DNA of 64,000 nucleotides from Ceratobasidium sp. AG-K (GCA_037039685.1 JAWNGF010000006.1:1798001-1862000); one strand, 5' to 3'. Shown: positions 32,825 through 44,771, counted from the stretch's first letter. Numbers and translations are program-made. Notes: generated by a model not told the origin, from the sequence alone.

Positions 32825-34321
32825 GTGGGACTAAGATCCATCAGATAAACTAAAAAAAGCCTGCCGGTGTAGCTCCAACATTGTGAACTGGTAGAGGATT
32901 CGGTAGTAGCTTATAGGCTCGAACTTGAGCCTACCAAGTTGTGGTTAGGTTGATCGACCACAGACTATGCGCTGACGCATCAGGGCATGCAATTCCAGGT
33001 TGGCGCAGGACTCAGACGCTTCTCAGAAATTCTCAATGCACTCGGGACTCTCAATAATATGTCATAACACAAATCTCAACTTCGCTTTGGGCACTTTCGC
33101 TGGTGCACAGAAAACTCGTCCGTCTCACATCCTTCCGGCCTGACCGGCAGGCCGTAAGATACCACTTAGCCATCAATCGGCGATGTGGCGTTGACGGTCA
33201 AAGATCCCACAAAGCATGTCAACGTTGCTGTAACGTTCAGACCCACCTGAGATACGTGTGCGGTAGAGCTCACATGTTCACTCATTTAAATCCACCAGGA
33301 GATCATGAAACTTTTGAAACAGTTTGTACATTACAGCTCGAGTCTTTTAACCGGAAATATAACTCTCATTACACAAATAAACCCTGAACCATTCACCCGA
33401 CCCTCAAGGTACCAGCAGACCGTTCTTCAAAATCGAGGGTAGAACCTGTGATTTTTCTATCTCGGAAGTTGGTAAGTCTCCTGAAACCATAAGGTGTGAG
33501 AAAACAGCACCGACACCAAGCACAGGCTTATATTTTCCACAACTTGTCCTCACCCCGAAGCTCGCTGTGGAACAGACACCAGGACCGGCATCGGCAACCA
33601 CCCTCAGGTCTGCTGTACCTACGCCACATTATTTGCCCCCGCACCCAATACCCCAGCTCCAAACGCATATACGCCTATTTCCGCGTTGCTGTCGGTGCGA
33701 GTAGCTTAACCGACGCGAGAACCTCCAGCTGTCGGAGTATGGGCAGTACTCAAGACCTCGCTCTGCGGGTTGTACAAAACCCTAAGTTTTTTCCTCCGTT
33801 CAAGCCTGCTATTGGCTCAACCATAATGGGCCCTGACTTCATGCGGGTATACGAGTGTGTTGGTTGGGCTTCAGAAAATTACTAGCAGTAGTTGTGACAA
33901 CAAATTGTCCGAGAATCGTAACGGACGCAAAGAGGTGACGCCAGAAATCCCCCCTCTGTCGGATCTAATGTCTCAGTGTATGGGCCAGGCGAATGCTGCG
34001 TGGATGTCTGAAGCCGGTGCTAATGTTGCGCTGTAACTTGAAGCATCGTGATGGTCATTGGATCGTTGGCATATTGCTAATTGTGTGCGTGGAGCGAGTG
34101 TCTTGTGCGGCAGTGTTTTGGAATGATGATTTCACAGCTCCGGGTCGAAATCTGCGAGCCAGGGTCATCGTCCGTGCCCGACCCCCAAGTAGGACACGTC
34201 AACGAGGGGGTCACGGTCAGGAAGGTCGTGAAGTCGACTTCCTGGCACGTTACCAACAATACCACTATCTCGACTGAAACCGGTACCTTTACCTTTAAAC
34301 GACTTGCAATGTCAAGAAAAT

Positions 34322-36268
34322 TTTTGATTTAAGAACAATGTATTCTATGTATGAGTTCAGACCCGATAGCATACGCCATGCCGAATTTTCAACCGTAAGA
34401 GGCTTCCATACATCCGCCTCCAGCCTATCTAGCAGGCACCATTGTCCTGCCACACTCCGGTACCACCAGTGCTCGGTGTTTCGTACTGCGTCCACCATTT
34501 GGCAGTCCATAGGCGTCTGCGATTCATTGTTTCTCGTTGTTAGAGCATTATACAAGTGATGAAGGGATCCGCGCTCACCCTCCGTAAGTGCATCGTTGGC
34601 CGCCAGTGTACACGGTAGCGGATCCGTACGCTGCAACGCCAGCACACTTGCCAGTTCCCGGAGTGACTCCGCCAACGGAAGCCCGGGCTTGGGCAAGCAG
34701 GTCGCGCGCAATACCTTCGGCCTGATCGTACTATAGAGTCCACTCTTACCGTCAGTATCCTTCATGGACAACTCTGTCGAGAAACTTACACGAAGGGGGA
34801 ACTCGGAACGTTGAACCGACTGGGCGAGTTGTCCAGCGCTGTATCCCGGGTTGTTCCTGTCATTCACAATCGCTTGGTCGAGGTACTACGATGGTTGTTA
34901 TTGACGAGTTCAGTTTGATTACCAGCCATCGTTCGTGTCACAGCTCACCTTGTTGGTGCTGTAGTTAACATCCATGATCTGGGCATACGAACCCCACCCT
35001 TGGCTGGGACGCTGCTGGAACACCCCGATCGAGTCTTGGTCTCCGCAAGGCCTGGAATTCAGGAAACGGTATGTTAGCGAATGGTCTTGTCGCTGTTCGA
35101 TCACCACTCACAGATTGTTGACGTGTGACTCGATCCAAGCGGTCTGGTTGATTAGTCCCGATGAGTCGTGTCATCACAAGACCAAGTTATGTATGCCCCA
35201 TACCTCAAACGTGCTCAGCAGCACCTTGTCCGTCACTCCGCGACCGACGGTGATGCGGTAGACCTGGTCCCTGATAGCCGGGTTGGCGGTCGAAGGGATC
35301 GACGCGCAGTCGCGAGCCTTGACGGCAGGAGCAGCGAAAGACACCTGCAGGAGGGCGAGAGCGGTGGTTGCGGCGAGGGCCAAGAACTTCATGTCGAACT
35401 GATGGAGGTGAGTGTAGAGTGTATCGAAAGTAGAGAGAGACCTGTTGGTGCTGGTTTCTAGTCGAGCTTGTATGTACTCGTTTTATACCGTTTGAGTATC
35501 GCATACTTCAACCAGCACAACCAGGTTCGGGCAGAATCGACTCTTCACAGTCCTCGCCTTCCTAGACGGAACATACAGTACATTCTATCCCGCACGCAGA
35601 GTACTGATACGCGCCGTCGGCTGGGGCCACGAAGGCGGTATACTAGTATGCGAGCTGCCGCTGCCATACGCTCCCGGGCTTCCTTCCAACAGGTGCGCGC
35701 CCATTGTTACACGTGTGGTCTTTCGGGCATGATTTTACGCTTCCGAAGCGTGAGTTGACTGGGTGGATGCATTCGTCGGTATATTGTCTAGCCTGCGTGA
35801 AGCACGGTTCGTAAGCGATGGTTGCGGGTAAAGTGCCCGGCGTGCCCGGCGTCCAGTAGCTCAGAGCTAGTATGACCACATCCCTTTCTAGATACTGGGA
35901 GCCATACCAATATGCATGAGCCGGTGAACGCTACATTATAATATACATATAGGAAGAACTTTACCATGATCCTTGTATATATCTCGATGATCGGCGTGTC
36001 CGGTCCATGATCTGTCGGCGTAAACAATGCCAAACAGTTTCTTGATCAAGCCTTTCGCGCCAAACATCGCTCGGCTAGCCCCATCAGTTGAGAAGCGCCT
36101 TGGCACATAATCACATAGACAAAAGATATGCTTGAACGGTCACATATATGCGGGCACATGTGAGGTACAGCATACATGTAGACTCTGGTGACACTTCACT
36201 CCTGAACTGATCGTCAATGTTTCGGGGCTCACAGTTCGCCAAGCCTGGTGGCAATACTCGCCTATCCC
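34322..36268 (-). repeat. Right arm of 1947 bp inverted repeat
   Basis: Mirror image of 29054-31000, carrying the second copy of the lysozyme-like/CBM gene including identical introns and promoter. Confidence 0.95.
34429..35392 (-). CDS. Secreted lysozyme-like protein with CBM5/12-type module, copy 2
   Basis: Identical mirrored copy of 29930-30893 with the same signal peptide, exon structure and stop; the reading frames in every exon give the same protein. Introns are preserved too, so the copy arose by DNA-level duplication and not by retroposition. Each gene points toward the spacer (convergent). The start-side flank including the TATA region is inside the arm, so both copies should be equally expressible. 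Confidence 0.85.
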
Positions 36269-37511
36269 ACCCTTTTCAACTTCACATCCGACATACAGGC
36301 ATCTCACAACAAGCCCCTGTGTGATACCCTTGACACCCTTGCCACCCTGGGTGATATATAGGGATGTTAGCTTCTTTCGACACATCGGAGCGGCCTACTT
36401 GGTTGCTCTCGACTGGAACATGCCGGTGAAAACAACGAAAAGCGTGCGGCTGTATGCCGGAGCTTGCGGAGTCGTACAGCCGGGACTTAGGCGCCAGGTC
36501 GCGCAGGAGTTAGTACATTCACGAATCACGTGGCTCGACTGCTCCGCAATCGACCACGTTAGTCTACGCGTCCGCCTCAGCGTCGCGTCTTTATTTTATT
36601 GTGTCCCGACCGCCTTCCCTTTGTTCCATCTAATATCCGGTTTTGTTCTTCAATATGCTCTCAAAACTTTCCCGATTCCTAAGTCTTCCTCCATAAGTCC
36701 TCCTGACCTAACACACTAGATGACAGTCGTCAAGATGGCCACCCGACCCGCGAGTTCCGACCGCGTCTCGGTACCCCGGACCCCTATCTGCGTGCTACGC
36801 ACGCGATCTCCCAAGCCCTCTGGTTCTTGGCGACTGTATGAACGATTACTCACTTTGTGACTTATATATTCCTTTACTCTCACACGTATCGCGACGAAGC
36901 TACTAGAGCCTAAGTTCAAGTTGCACCGCGGATTTGATGTGGAGTCAGGTCGAAACCTGGCACCCGTGCACTCCCCTGGCTCGAATGCTGGGGTTTTCGC
37001 TAGCCGGACCAGGGTGGCAGGGGGAGAAAGGAAGGTGACTCAAGCCCGTATGAGGGAATGTTCTCACAAGATGGATCAGACTCCAAGTCTCAGGTTGCTT
37101 TCAGACAACCTCACTGGGGTGAGCGCTAAAGTCACATCCCATCACTAGATTTATATGCACAAAATCCTCAAAATCTCTCAGTGACCAAGGGGAAGAGAAC
37201 GTTATAATAAACCTAACAGCGTATGGCTGACTACATGTGGGGCAGGTTAAGGCTACCCAGCCCGGCTATTCATCCCCTGTTCACTAGAAAAGCGGCTCTG
37301 ATGCCAACATTAGTCAATACATATACAAAGCAACCATTCACGATGATGCCTATGCTTAAAGTGATTTCACGGCTCATAGCATTTATTCCAGTCCTTCCCA
37401 AGTGCAAGGTCACGTAGTCAAACCTTAGGCTACCGGTGTAGCCAACGGTCATGATGCAATATAGGTTACGCTATATGGGGATAGACTGGAGTTCGTGAGG
37501 CATCCAGAAAA
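36269..37511. other. Intergenic, no gene seen
   Basis: About 1.2 kb of sequence outside the right arm. Only short unsupported frames. Confidence 0.5.
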
Positions 37512-38303
37512 TTAACTGGGAATCTGGGCCCAGGACCTAATCTTGATCCTGAATCTTGGTATTGTTAGAGGACCAACCAATGTGGTTTCGGAGGGCTCAT
37601 AGGACTTCAGGCGCTCCCCGTCGAATGGGTTCCAAACTCGCATGGTTTTGTCTCTGGAACAGGAAGCAATACGGGCCCCATTAGGAGAGTATGCGACCGA
37701 CCAGACCTGCCCAATGTGACCCTCGAGCAGGTCGGACATAATGACGCTTTCGCGCGTATTCCAGAGTCGAATACTTGAACCTTTAGAGCCGGAAACAATA
37801 TAGCTATTGTCGGGCGAGTACGCTACCGACCGGACGGCGCTGGTGTGGCCTTCGGGCGGACCAATAACGAGTGCGCCATTTTGTGCGTCCCAGACCCTGG
37901 TGGTTTTATCCGCAGAACCGGAAACTATACGAGTGCCGCCAGGAGAGTATGCGGCCGAGCAGACTGAACCAGTATGCCTAAGTAATGGTCCAATGACGGG
38001 CGCACTATTGTGTGCGTCCCATAACTGAACCGAATTATCATCCGAAGCAGAGGCGAAACGGGACCCATCTGGTGAACACGCGACTAATCGGACTCCGCCC
38101 TCATGGCCACGGAGCGGTCCAGCAGCGAGCGTGTCATCATAGGCGTTCCATATTCGAATGGTACAATCACCAGAGGCGGAAAGGATGCGATTACCGTCGT
38201 ATGTATAGACTACTGACCAAAATGTATGGGTGTGGCCTTCAAGCGGACTAGCGATGATTGTGCCGTCGCGTAGCTTCTGGGCCCGGGCCTCTAAGCACGA
38301 CAA
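37512..38303 (-). pseudogene. WD40-repeat fragment, 5' truncated
   Basis: 263 codons encoding five WD40 repeats, each with the GH(T/E/I) start and a WD/WN end (for example GHEGGVRLVACSPDGS ... VQLWD). The frame has no ATG; a TGA lies just upstream and a possible 3' splice site (cttag) sits at its start, so the N-terminal exons are missing or unrecognisable. Such highly similar WD40 arrays are typical of fungal HET/NACHT (STAND) proteins, where they are the ligand-sensing end. No NACHT domain is visible next door. Most likely a remnant. Confidence 0.75.
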
Positions 38304-38514
38304 ATAAGGTAATCAAGAGGGTTGACCAGCGGGTTCGCCTGCGGGGCTGTGAATCGGCCCTGTAGGCAATATTGTTAACTACGCAATGAAAATATTTTGG
38401 CTAGACTCTTACGGTAGCTAATCCTGATACTAAGGTCTATTCCTCTACCATATTGCACATGCTATGTAGTTTGTCGTAGCTCATGCTGAATATATATCGA
38501 GGAACAACGTACTA

Positions 38515-38946
38515 TTACGTGCCCTGTACGCGCGGTGTATCGCCTTCGGTATGCGTCGGAAGAAATTCATGCCAATCGGGTTCGATCAGTAGCATCGTGT
38601 ACGGCCGTAGGATGAGCCACGATCCATGTGGCGAGCGCTTATACCAGCCTGATCTGATAGAGCCGATCAGGCACGTAATCGCCGTAATGTCAGGCAACTT
38701 TTCCCGATGCTTCCGCACATGCCGTCCTGCAGCGAATGCCACCAAATACAATATCTCCGTCGTAGAGACATTAGAGCCGGGTCTCGGATAGGACGCTTCT
38801 CCGCCCCCGCCCTGCGGGAAACGGGATCTCGCCATTTTGGTTCCCAGGCGAAAAAGGTGGTTAGCGCTGGCTGGTGCACGTGTCGTTTTGCCAACACTGG
38901 GCTTGACCACATACATGCCACCATCCCAAGCAAACGCCACAGCCAT
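38515..38946 (-). CDS. Uncertain 143-codon ORF divergent from the F-box gene
   Basis: ATG at 38946 in a CCATGG that also holds the plus-strand ATG of the F-box-like gene, so the two starts overlap. The sequence is moderately protein-like (SGWYKRSPHGSWLILRP). No family recognised. It may be a chance frame. Confidence 0.25.
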   Translation of the reverse strand: MAVAFAWDGGMYVVKPSVGKTTRAPASANHLFRLGTKMARSRFPQGGGGEASYPRPGSNVSTTEILYLVAFAAGRHVRKHREKLPDITAITCLIGSIRSGWYKRSPHGSWLILRPYTMLLIEPDWHEFLPTHTEGDTPRVQGT

Positions 38947-40589
38947 GGTGATAGGCTCGATAAATTTATCTCTTGATGTGCTAGAAATAATAATAGATCA
39001 TTTCAACACCAAGTCCCAATTAGCCACGCTTTCGCTGCTGTCTAAATCCTGGTACAACTTGGTTTTTCCGGTTCTAAACCGAGATCTATTTATCGGGGGC
39101 TTCAAACACTTCGAAACATTTATTTCTCGCTTGACTGTGGACAATGAAATTAACTCTGCTCTTATTGGCTCGTGCCTTCGCAGTCTCGAAATCAGTGGAC
39201 CTTCAACAGAGTGGAGACTCGAACATTTACCGGCCCTGCTAGATCTATTTCGGCTAGCCGCTCCAAGACTTCTTCTACTTGAGCACCTAAAACTTGCAAT
39301 TGATTTTGAACCAGGTACCACTGGTATCGCCAAATGCTTCCAGGGAACGTGCCCAAACCTACGCCGGATGACCACACTTCCCTTGAGTACTCTAGGTGCG
39401 TTTTTAAAAGTATGATACACTAGCTTATACCTATTCTCATCATATGTCGGACCATGTCATGACCAGACTGTCCAGGTGAAGAGGTGCCACTACGTTTCAA
39501 GATTCCCAAACACGTTTACTAATATGCCATCCAGATATTTCGTTTCACCAATATGACCCACCTGAACATCAAGTGGTGTGTGGGTGCGTAAAGGTTCTCC
39601 GGATTTTGCAGCCAAACTCTTAAACCTGTCTCAGACCACAACCAACCATCAGGAGTACCCCAGCCACTCGTCGACATGATTACTTACTCTCCAGAACTTG
39701 TTGAGCTGCAGCTTGACCTCGCCAGCATAAGATATGAGCAGTGGAGCCCTTCTCAATTCTTTTCCGCCCTCAAACCCCGCTTTCCTCAGCTCGCCCGTGT
39801 GCGAATTGGAGGGAATGCCACTTGTGACTGGGATCAACTTTTCAGTGAATCCTCTGAATCAACAACCCCCACGTTCTTTGAATGTCGCCCTCAGCTTCGT
39901 GAGCTACACCTTGTTTGGACCAGCACATATTTCCCTACCCTAGGCCTCACTCGTACAATTTTCGACCACTCGCGATTCCCTTGCCTGGAACGAGTCAGCG
40001 GACCCATCGGCATGATTTTGGCAACCCTCAGCTCCCCAATAGTATGTCAGCTCAAAGGGATTTGTGTCAATACGCAGAATGACAATCCCGACGCGAGCAT
40101 TTCTGTGGTCGAAAAAATCGGTAGTCTTGGCACCACGCTTCCAAATCTAGAACACCTCGAGTTTGCCTGCCTTGGCAAGGTTGCGTTTCCAAGCATACGG
40201 CCCAAACCCAGCAGCCTGGAGAAAATGCTCACTGCAACACCCAATCTGAATTATCTCGGCCTAGTTCCAGTTTTAGTGGTAAGAGTTCTACACGTTCATG
40301 TCTGTTCAAGTTGCTGACGTCTCCCTCGATCGTTTAGTGGCCACTGAAACTTGCGCCTATTCTCAAAGAAGCTACCCCGCGACTGACTGAGCTTTTATTC
40401 TGGGTTCATGAGACTGACCCACAGTACCCGTATGCCAGGGAAGCCGCATATTTGATGGCCGAGGCGTGCCCTAAGCTTCGCATCGTCGTTACACTCTTTT
40501 CCATTGGCTCTAACATGAGAATTTTTTACTTTAATGCATCGCAGGACGGAAGCTACGTGCGCCGAAGCGAGGACGAGGGCCAACCCTAA
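38945..40589 (+). CDS. F-box/LRR-like protein, possible local frame damage
   Basis: Starts MVIGSINLSLDVLEIIIDHFNTKSQLATLSLLSKSW, an F-box-type N-terminus (SCF ubiquitin-ligase adaptor family), followed by irregular leucine-rich segments (CPNLRRMTTLPLSTLGAFLK; PELVELQLDLASI; LPNLEHLEFACLG). Exon 1 ends at 39409; an exon begins IFRFTNMTHLNIKW near 39531; a 59 nt intron at about 40279-40337 joins GLVPVLV to WPLKLAPILKEA; stop TAA 40587-40589. Between 39584 and 39645 the conserved-looking frame changes twice, and the main frame has TAA at 39589-39591. Either the gene is broken or the sequence has compensating indels. Large F-box families are common in Agaricomycetes. Target unknown. Confidence 0.6.
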
Positions 40590-41104
40590 GTACTTTCCGC
40601 CAGTTGTATCATCACTACTGTTGTGCTACACGAATCAAGCATGCTTTCTTCCTGACTTCCTATTCAAACACCATCAACAGGGTAGACGCACTGGAACTCT
40701 CCGCACGTCTACACATCAGCAAAAATGGAATATGCTCCGGAGCGCGGGAGCGCTGTGTAGGCTGCCCTAGTGCTCCGGAGCCCAGGCAGTTCTCCTGAGC
40801 AAAGCCCCAGCTCCGGAGCACTCTGCAGGATTCTCGTTTTTTGCTGAGCAGGGTAAATCTCCCTCATTGCTCCAACGACTAACTTTTGTTAGTTTGGGTT
40901 AATACAATCAAATCAACGTATAAGAAACTCGAGATAAGCACATATTATAGAAAGCACATATATAGCTACCACTACAGGATACACGTCGATGGTAGGCGCC
41001 ATACTATTACAGCAGCATTATACAATTCTTATTGAGTAAATCAGAGGTTCTCCTATACAAAGAAACTCTTCCTGTCCTCCTTCCTCTGCGACCCGACCAG
41101 TCCA
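40590..41104. other. Intergenic with three GCTCCGGAGC palindromes
   Basis: The 10 bp self-complementary sequence GCTCCGGAGC occurs at 40734-40743, 40772-40781 and 40810-40819, spaced 38 bp start to start each time. Nothing else is recognised in this 3' intergenic stretch between two converging genes. Confidence 0.6.
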
Positions 41105-43084
41105 TTAGTTCCCGAGCCAACAGGTTGAGATAAACCAAATACTTGCCGCTCGTACACCATGGCTCAATCCTAGATACAGCTTGAACAACTTCTCACACCC
41201 ATCATCCCCACTAAACGGGAATCGGGCTCCCAACCTATATGCAGCGGCGAAACCTGAAGTGACTGCGAGCTCGTGCATGTTCAAGACCGACCAAGCACCA
41301 GCATAACTATAATACTAATTATGCATATTTCAGGACAGTAAATATTGAACGTACTGTGTGTGATTCTTTCCGTTGATAAACATCATCCAAGGCACGACCT
41401 TGGCGTAGTGTTGCCATCGATGGGATTGCTACGAATACCCCTTCAGCTTTGAAGACCGGGATAAAAAGGAAAAACTCACTTGCTTCCACCATTTTTCCAT
41501 GATCCGCTTCTCCCCTCGAATCTCGTTCCAAGTCCACATAGCCTCACTACTATCCCTATCCAAAAAGATCGTCTGAAACACGTGTTCCTGCATAGGCTTT
41601 TCATCATGTGGCGTGTCTATCACCCACTTCTCAGCCACCAAACATTCGCCACGAAGGAGAAAACTTACGGTCGAGTCCCTTGTCACCGGGGGTGCTCGCC
41701 TTTCCTTTGAACTGGGGCTGATAATGGGTCAAATCTATTCCACAGCCCGAGTCAGCCACAGTAATATCGCGGGAGCATTAGCACACACCGAAGCTCATCT
41801 CGATCTTCTTCTTGTCTTCTTCATATTGCTTCGTATAGTACAACGGCTTGAATTCGTTGTTGCCCATTTGAATCGCGTCTCGGTCGTCCTTGTCCGAGGG
41901 ATCAGCAGCGAGAGTGCCCTTGAACTGTGTTTCGTAATGCTAGGTCGAATAACGTTAAGGTGAGGTCTAAGCGAATTCGGGTAAGTAAGTAATGTCACCT
42001 TGTTCATATATTCGAGATCGTTATGCGTGATAGTCACATCATATCTGATGAACAAAGGCCGTCAAAACGATAGTCATGATGAATCAACGAAACTCACAAA
42101 TATTTGACGCTTCCCAGAACCCTGCGCTCCATCCACGACGCCGATTTTCCCAGAATCTTCAATGCGGCATCCGCATCTAGCATCTATCAGCATTATATCA
42201 AGCATGAAATCAAGAACTGACTCACCAGTGGCCATCACGAGTTCATCAAACGTCTCGCTCTTTAAATCTCCCTCATCGCCCGCCACATACTCTACAACCA
42301 CCTCTCCTTTGTTGCGCTTCGGTATGTTCCGTACTTCACAACCCAGTTTGAACACTGCTCCTGACCGGTGTTCGATATCCTTCTTCCAGGCGCCATACAC
42401 ATCGCCTAATCGTGGAAACGCAAACATGGTCGGGATGCTCGCCAACAAGCTCTTTTCGTCAAACTCGAACAGGCGCATATTGGGGTCTAAAAATACCCTT
42501 GCAAGAATGGCCGAAGCAACGTACGGAGTTTGGTTTCCAGTGCCAAAAAATAGAGCGGCAAGCGGATAAACCATCCGGTCTCCAAAGTCAGGATTAAACC
42601 GGAAAAGCGAGAGCATGCGCTGGATAGGGATAAATGCGAATATCGGCTCAAGTCGTTTGATCGTCTTGAGCGCACGTCCAAATTTAGCGATATCACCCTC
42701 GAATTGGCGAATTAAAGGAGATGGAAAGACGTTGGACCAAAAGGTATCGCCAGTGCCAAACGAAATTTGCATTCCGACTTCAGTGCACTCGAATCCGAGG
42801 AGTTTGAAGAGTTTGATTCTGGGGGACAGTTTAGAGACATTTTGGGGTTGAAATGTGCGTACGTACGTGTTGGCAAAGGCGGGGCTGCATCCCTGTACTC
42901 CGTCGTTGATGTATGTGGCTCCATACCGCTCTTGGTCAATTGGAATTGAGGTGGCCATTCCACCTGCTTCGGGCGCCTTGTCGAATATAGTGATGTCGTA
43001 CTTGTCTGGGTGGTGAGCGAGTGCATAGGCCGCGGACATTCCGGCCGCTCCGGCGCCAACGATGCAGACTCGGGTTTTGGACAT
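41105..43084 (-). CDS. FAD/NAD(P)-binding oxidoreductase (amine-oxidase-like)
   Basis: ATG 43084 opens directly into a Rossmann dinucleotide fold, TRVCIVGAGAAGMSAAYAL (GxGxxG), with the acidic strand end ITIFDKAPEAGGMATS. The main exon gives RYGATYINDGVQG, EVGMQISFGTGDTFW and FFGTGNQTPYVASAI. Later small exons give DADAALKIL-type ATGEx, VTITHNDLEYMNK, ETQFKGTLAADPSDK, VFQTIFLDRDSSE, KWWKQ, QSHRWQHY, PWMMFING and GAWSVLNMHELAVTSGFAAAYRLGA, ending at TAA 41105-41107. The order and length (about 550 residues) match a conserved fungal family of predicted NAD/FAD-binding proteins; substrate unknown. Shares a 260 bp divergent promoter with the next gene. Confidence 0.82.
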
Positions 43085-43344
43085 GTTCGAAGGGTTGAGG
43101 GGGGATCGCAAGAAGCATTTCTACTTTTATAGTATTAGCCTTCAGGCGATCGAGTGTGCGTCAGAGCAGGCTTCATCAACATCGAGCCCTCGATCAGACG
43201 GTCATGTGACTGTGGTGTTGTAAGCCTGTCACGTGGGGTGACGACTATTGACGTCACCCTCATGATGGGAATGACCACGAGCGTACACCTGGCGTGTTTA
43301 TAACCGCACCTTGAGCACCACCTCGACCTACACCTCGATACAAC
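43085..43344. promoter_or_regulatory. Divergent promoter region, 260 bp
   Basis: Lies between the oppositely oriented starts at 43084 (minus) and 43345 (plus). A TATA-like gtttataacc (about 43295) sits about 45 nt upstream of the plus-strand start. The minus-strand gene has a ttttatagtat-type stretch (reverse: tactataaaag) near 43124-43134. Confidence 0.45.
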
Positions 43345-44150
43345 ATGTCTACTCGACAACGTCAAACCGGAAAGACCACCGGAGAACGTGAACCCGAGCA
43401 CCTTCCGCCTAAGCGCGAGAGCAAGGGGACGCAGGATGTCCGGCCGCCGTTGAGCGGGGTCAGTTTGTCTACAGTTAGTCAGTATTATCAGATTTACTAA
43501 ATAAACGAGTGGCTGACATATGACTAGTTTACGCATTGGCCGCGTTAGGGTTCGTGTGGGCCACCCTTTCGGCGTACCGAATCACGCAACTCAAGGCAGA
43601 TGCCGGAGGTTGGTATAACCTTGCACTTGGGCGACGGCCGGATACTGGAGCGCCGATGAAAGGTAATCCTAATCTGGGGTCATGTAAGTATTTTATATTC
43701 CCCCGCTATTCGGGATACTTACTCATTCTTCGCAGCTCGCCAACCCACACAAAACACGGGAGTGAAAGGAGTAGAAGATCGGATTCGAGGTATGAATACC
43801 TGTCAAATCGAGTATAGGGTTACGCTGACAGCAATTGCAACCAGCCCTCGCGGACGAATTAGGTATCCACCCACGGGAACTTGCCTCGGCAATTCGGCCG
43901 CTTATGCCGCCCGCGACAGTCACGAGCATCTCTGCGGAAGCGAGTGCGACGCCAATGGTAAGAGTGTACAGCCATGAACACGTTGAGTTCAATCTAACCC
44001 AATCGATTTTAGGCAGACGCGGTCATTGGCGTTCTTGCGGATGAGGATAAATCCGGAGCAGCGCAGGGCGCAGCGTCGGCAGCCGCGTCGTTTGGGAATC
44101 TCGCGGGCATTGTAGGGCTCGACGATCCCACCCCCGACCTGGATGGGTAG
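43345..44150 (+). CDS. Small single-pass membrane protein, unknown function
   Basis: ATG 43345 (MSTRQRQTGKTTGEREPEHLPPKRES) gives a charged N-terminus. After an intron comes one hydrophobic helix, YALAALGFVWATLSAYRI, then TQLKADAGGWYNLALGRRPDTGAPMKG. Later exons give RQPTQNTGVKGVEDRIR, LQPALADELGIHPRELASAIRPLMPPATVTSI and ADAVIGVLADEDKSGAA, ending PDLDG at TAG 44148-44150. Four introns of 50-90 nt. About 190 residues. No family recognised. The N-in basic segment before the helix suggests a cytosolic N-terminus. Confidence 0.65.
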
Positions 44151-44771
44151 ATCCAAGGGTAAATCCCTCACGAATTTAATTGTATTTTTTTTTCTTAATA
44201 ATGGATTTGCTTGAACCACGCGCGATGATCGATCGATCAGATGTCGATCATCTAGGCAGTGCTCGGTTGGGAATGTTGGCCGACTGAGATTGAGTGGGCG
44301 GGGTTAGGGTCTAGTACGGATCATTTCTATGGGGACTCAGGTGTTTTACTCCCCCGTTTTCTTTGTAGACCGGTGTTGCCATATTTCCAGTATTCGGGTG
44401 CTTCGTAATAACTGTCCGACTTGGGAGAACAAAATAAAACATGGGTTTTCTTCCCGCTGCACGCTCGTGCTGGCCCAAGCAACACACGAACAATGTTGGC
44501 GCCGAATCGGAGTATGAAATAAACCCGCGGGAGTAATTTATGCGAAAAGCACGCAGATCACCCCGCGTCCTCGATCAGCCAGCAGCTGATCAGAAATATG
44601 CTAGAACACTCCCGTCTGAATTTGCATCCGACACGTGATTCGGACCCGCAATGGCAGCTTTTGGGGTTGGACTTGGATACTTGCCACCCGACCGAAGGAA
44701 AAGAAGAATGCCGATCACACACACGTATATATACGCGGGCTTTTTGTCCTGGACTGTCTATTCCTCCAGCC
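44151..44771. other. Intergenic
   Basis: 3' flank of the small membrane protein and promoter of the MetE-like gene (TATA-like cgtatatatacg, about 44724-44735, roughly 40 nt before the ATG). No gene seen. Confidence 0.55.

Larger units (their letters stand above)
31001..34321. other. 3.3 kb spacer of the inverted repeat
   Basis: No supported host gene and no transposase-like frame. It contains a 212 bp inverted pair (31437-31648 and 32613-32824) and a tRNA-like promoter stretch near 32859-32932. Short frames near 33404-33601 (minus) and 34081-34332 (plus) look slightly protein-like but have no recognisable domain; the second runs into the right arm. Confidence 0.55.

Noticed and set aside
29054..36268. 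The large inverted repeat as a TIR DNA transposon
   Set aside because: No transposase-like frame in the spacer, no recognisable terminal motif, and no target duplication seen at the outer ends.
36940..37010. Possible tRNA (ggtcgaaacc resembling a T-arm)
   Set aside because: No matching acceptor, D or anticodon arms could be folded.
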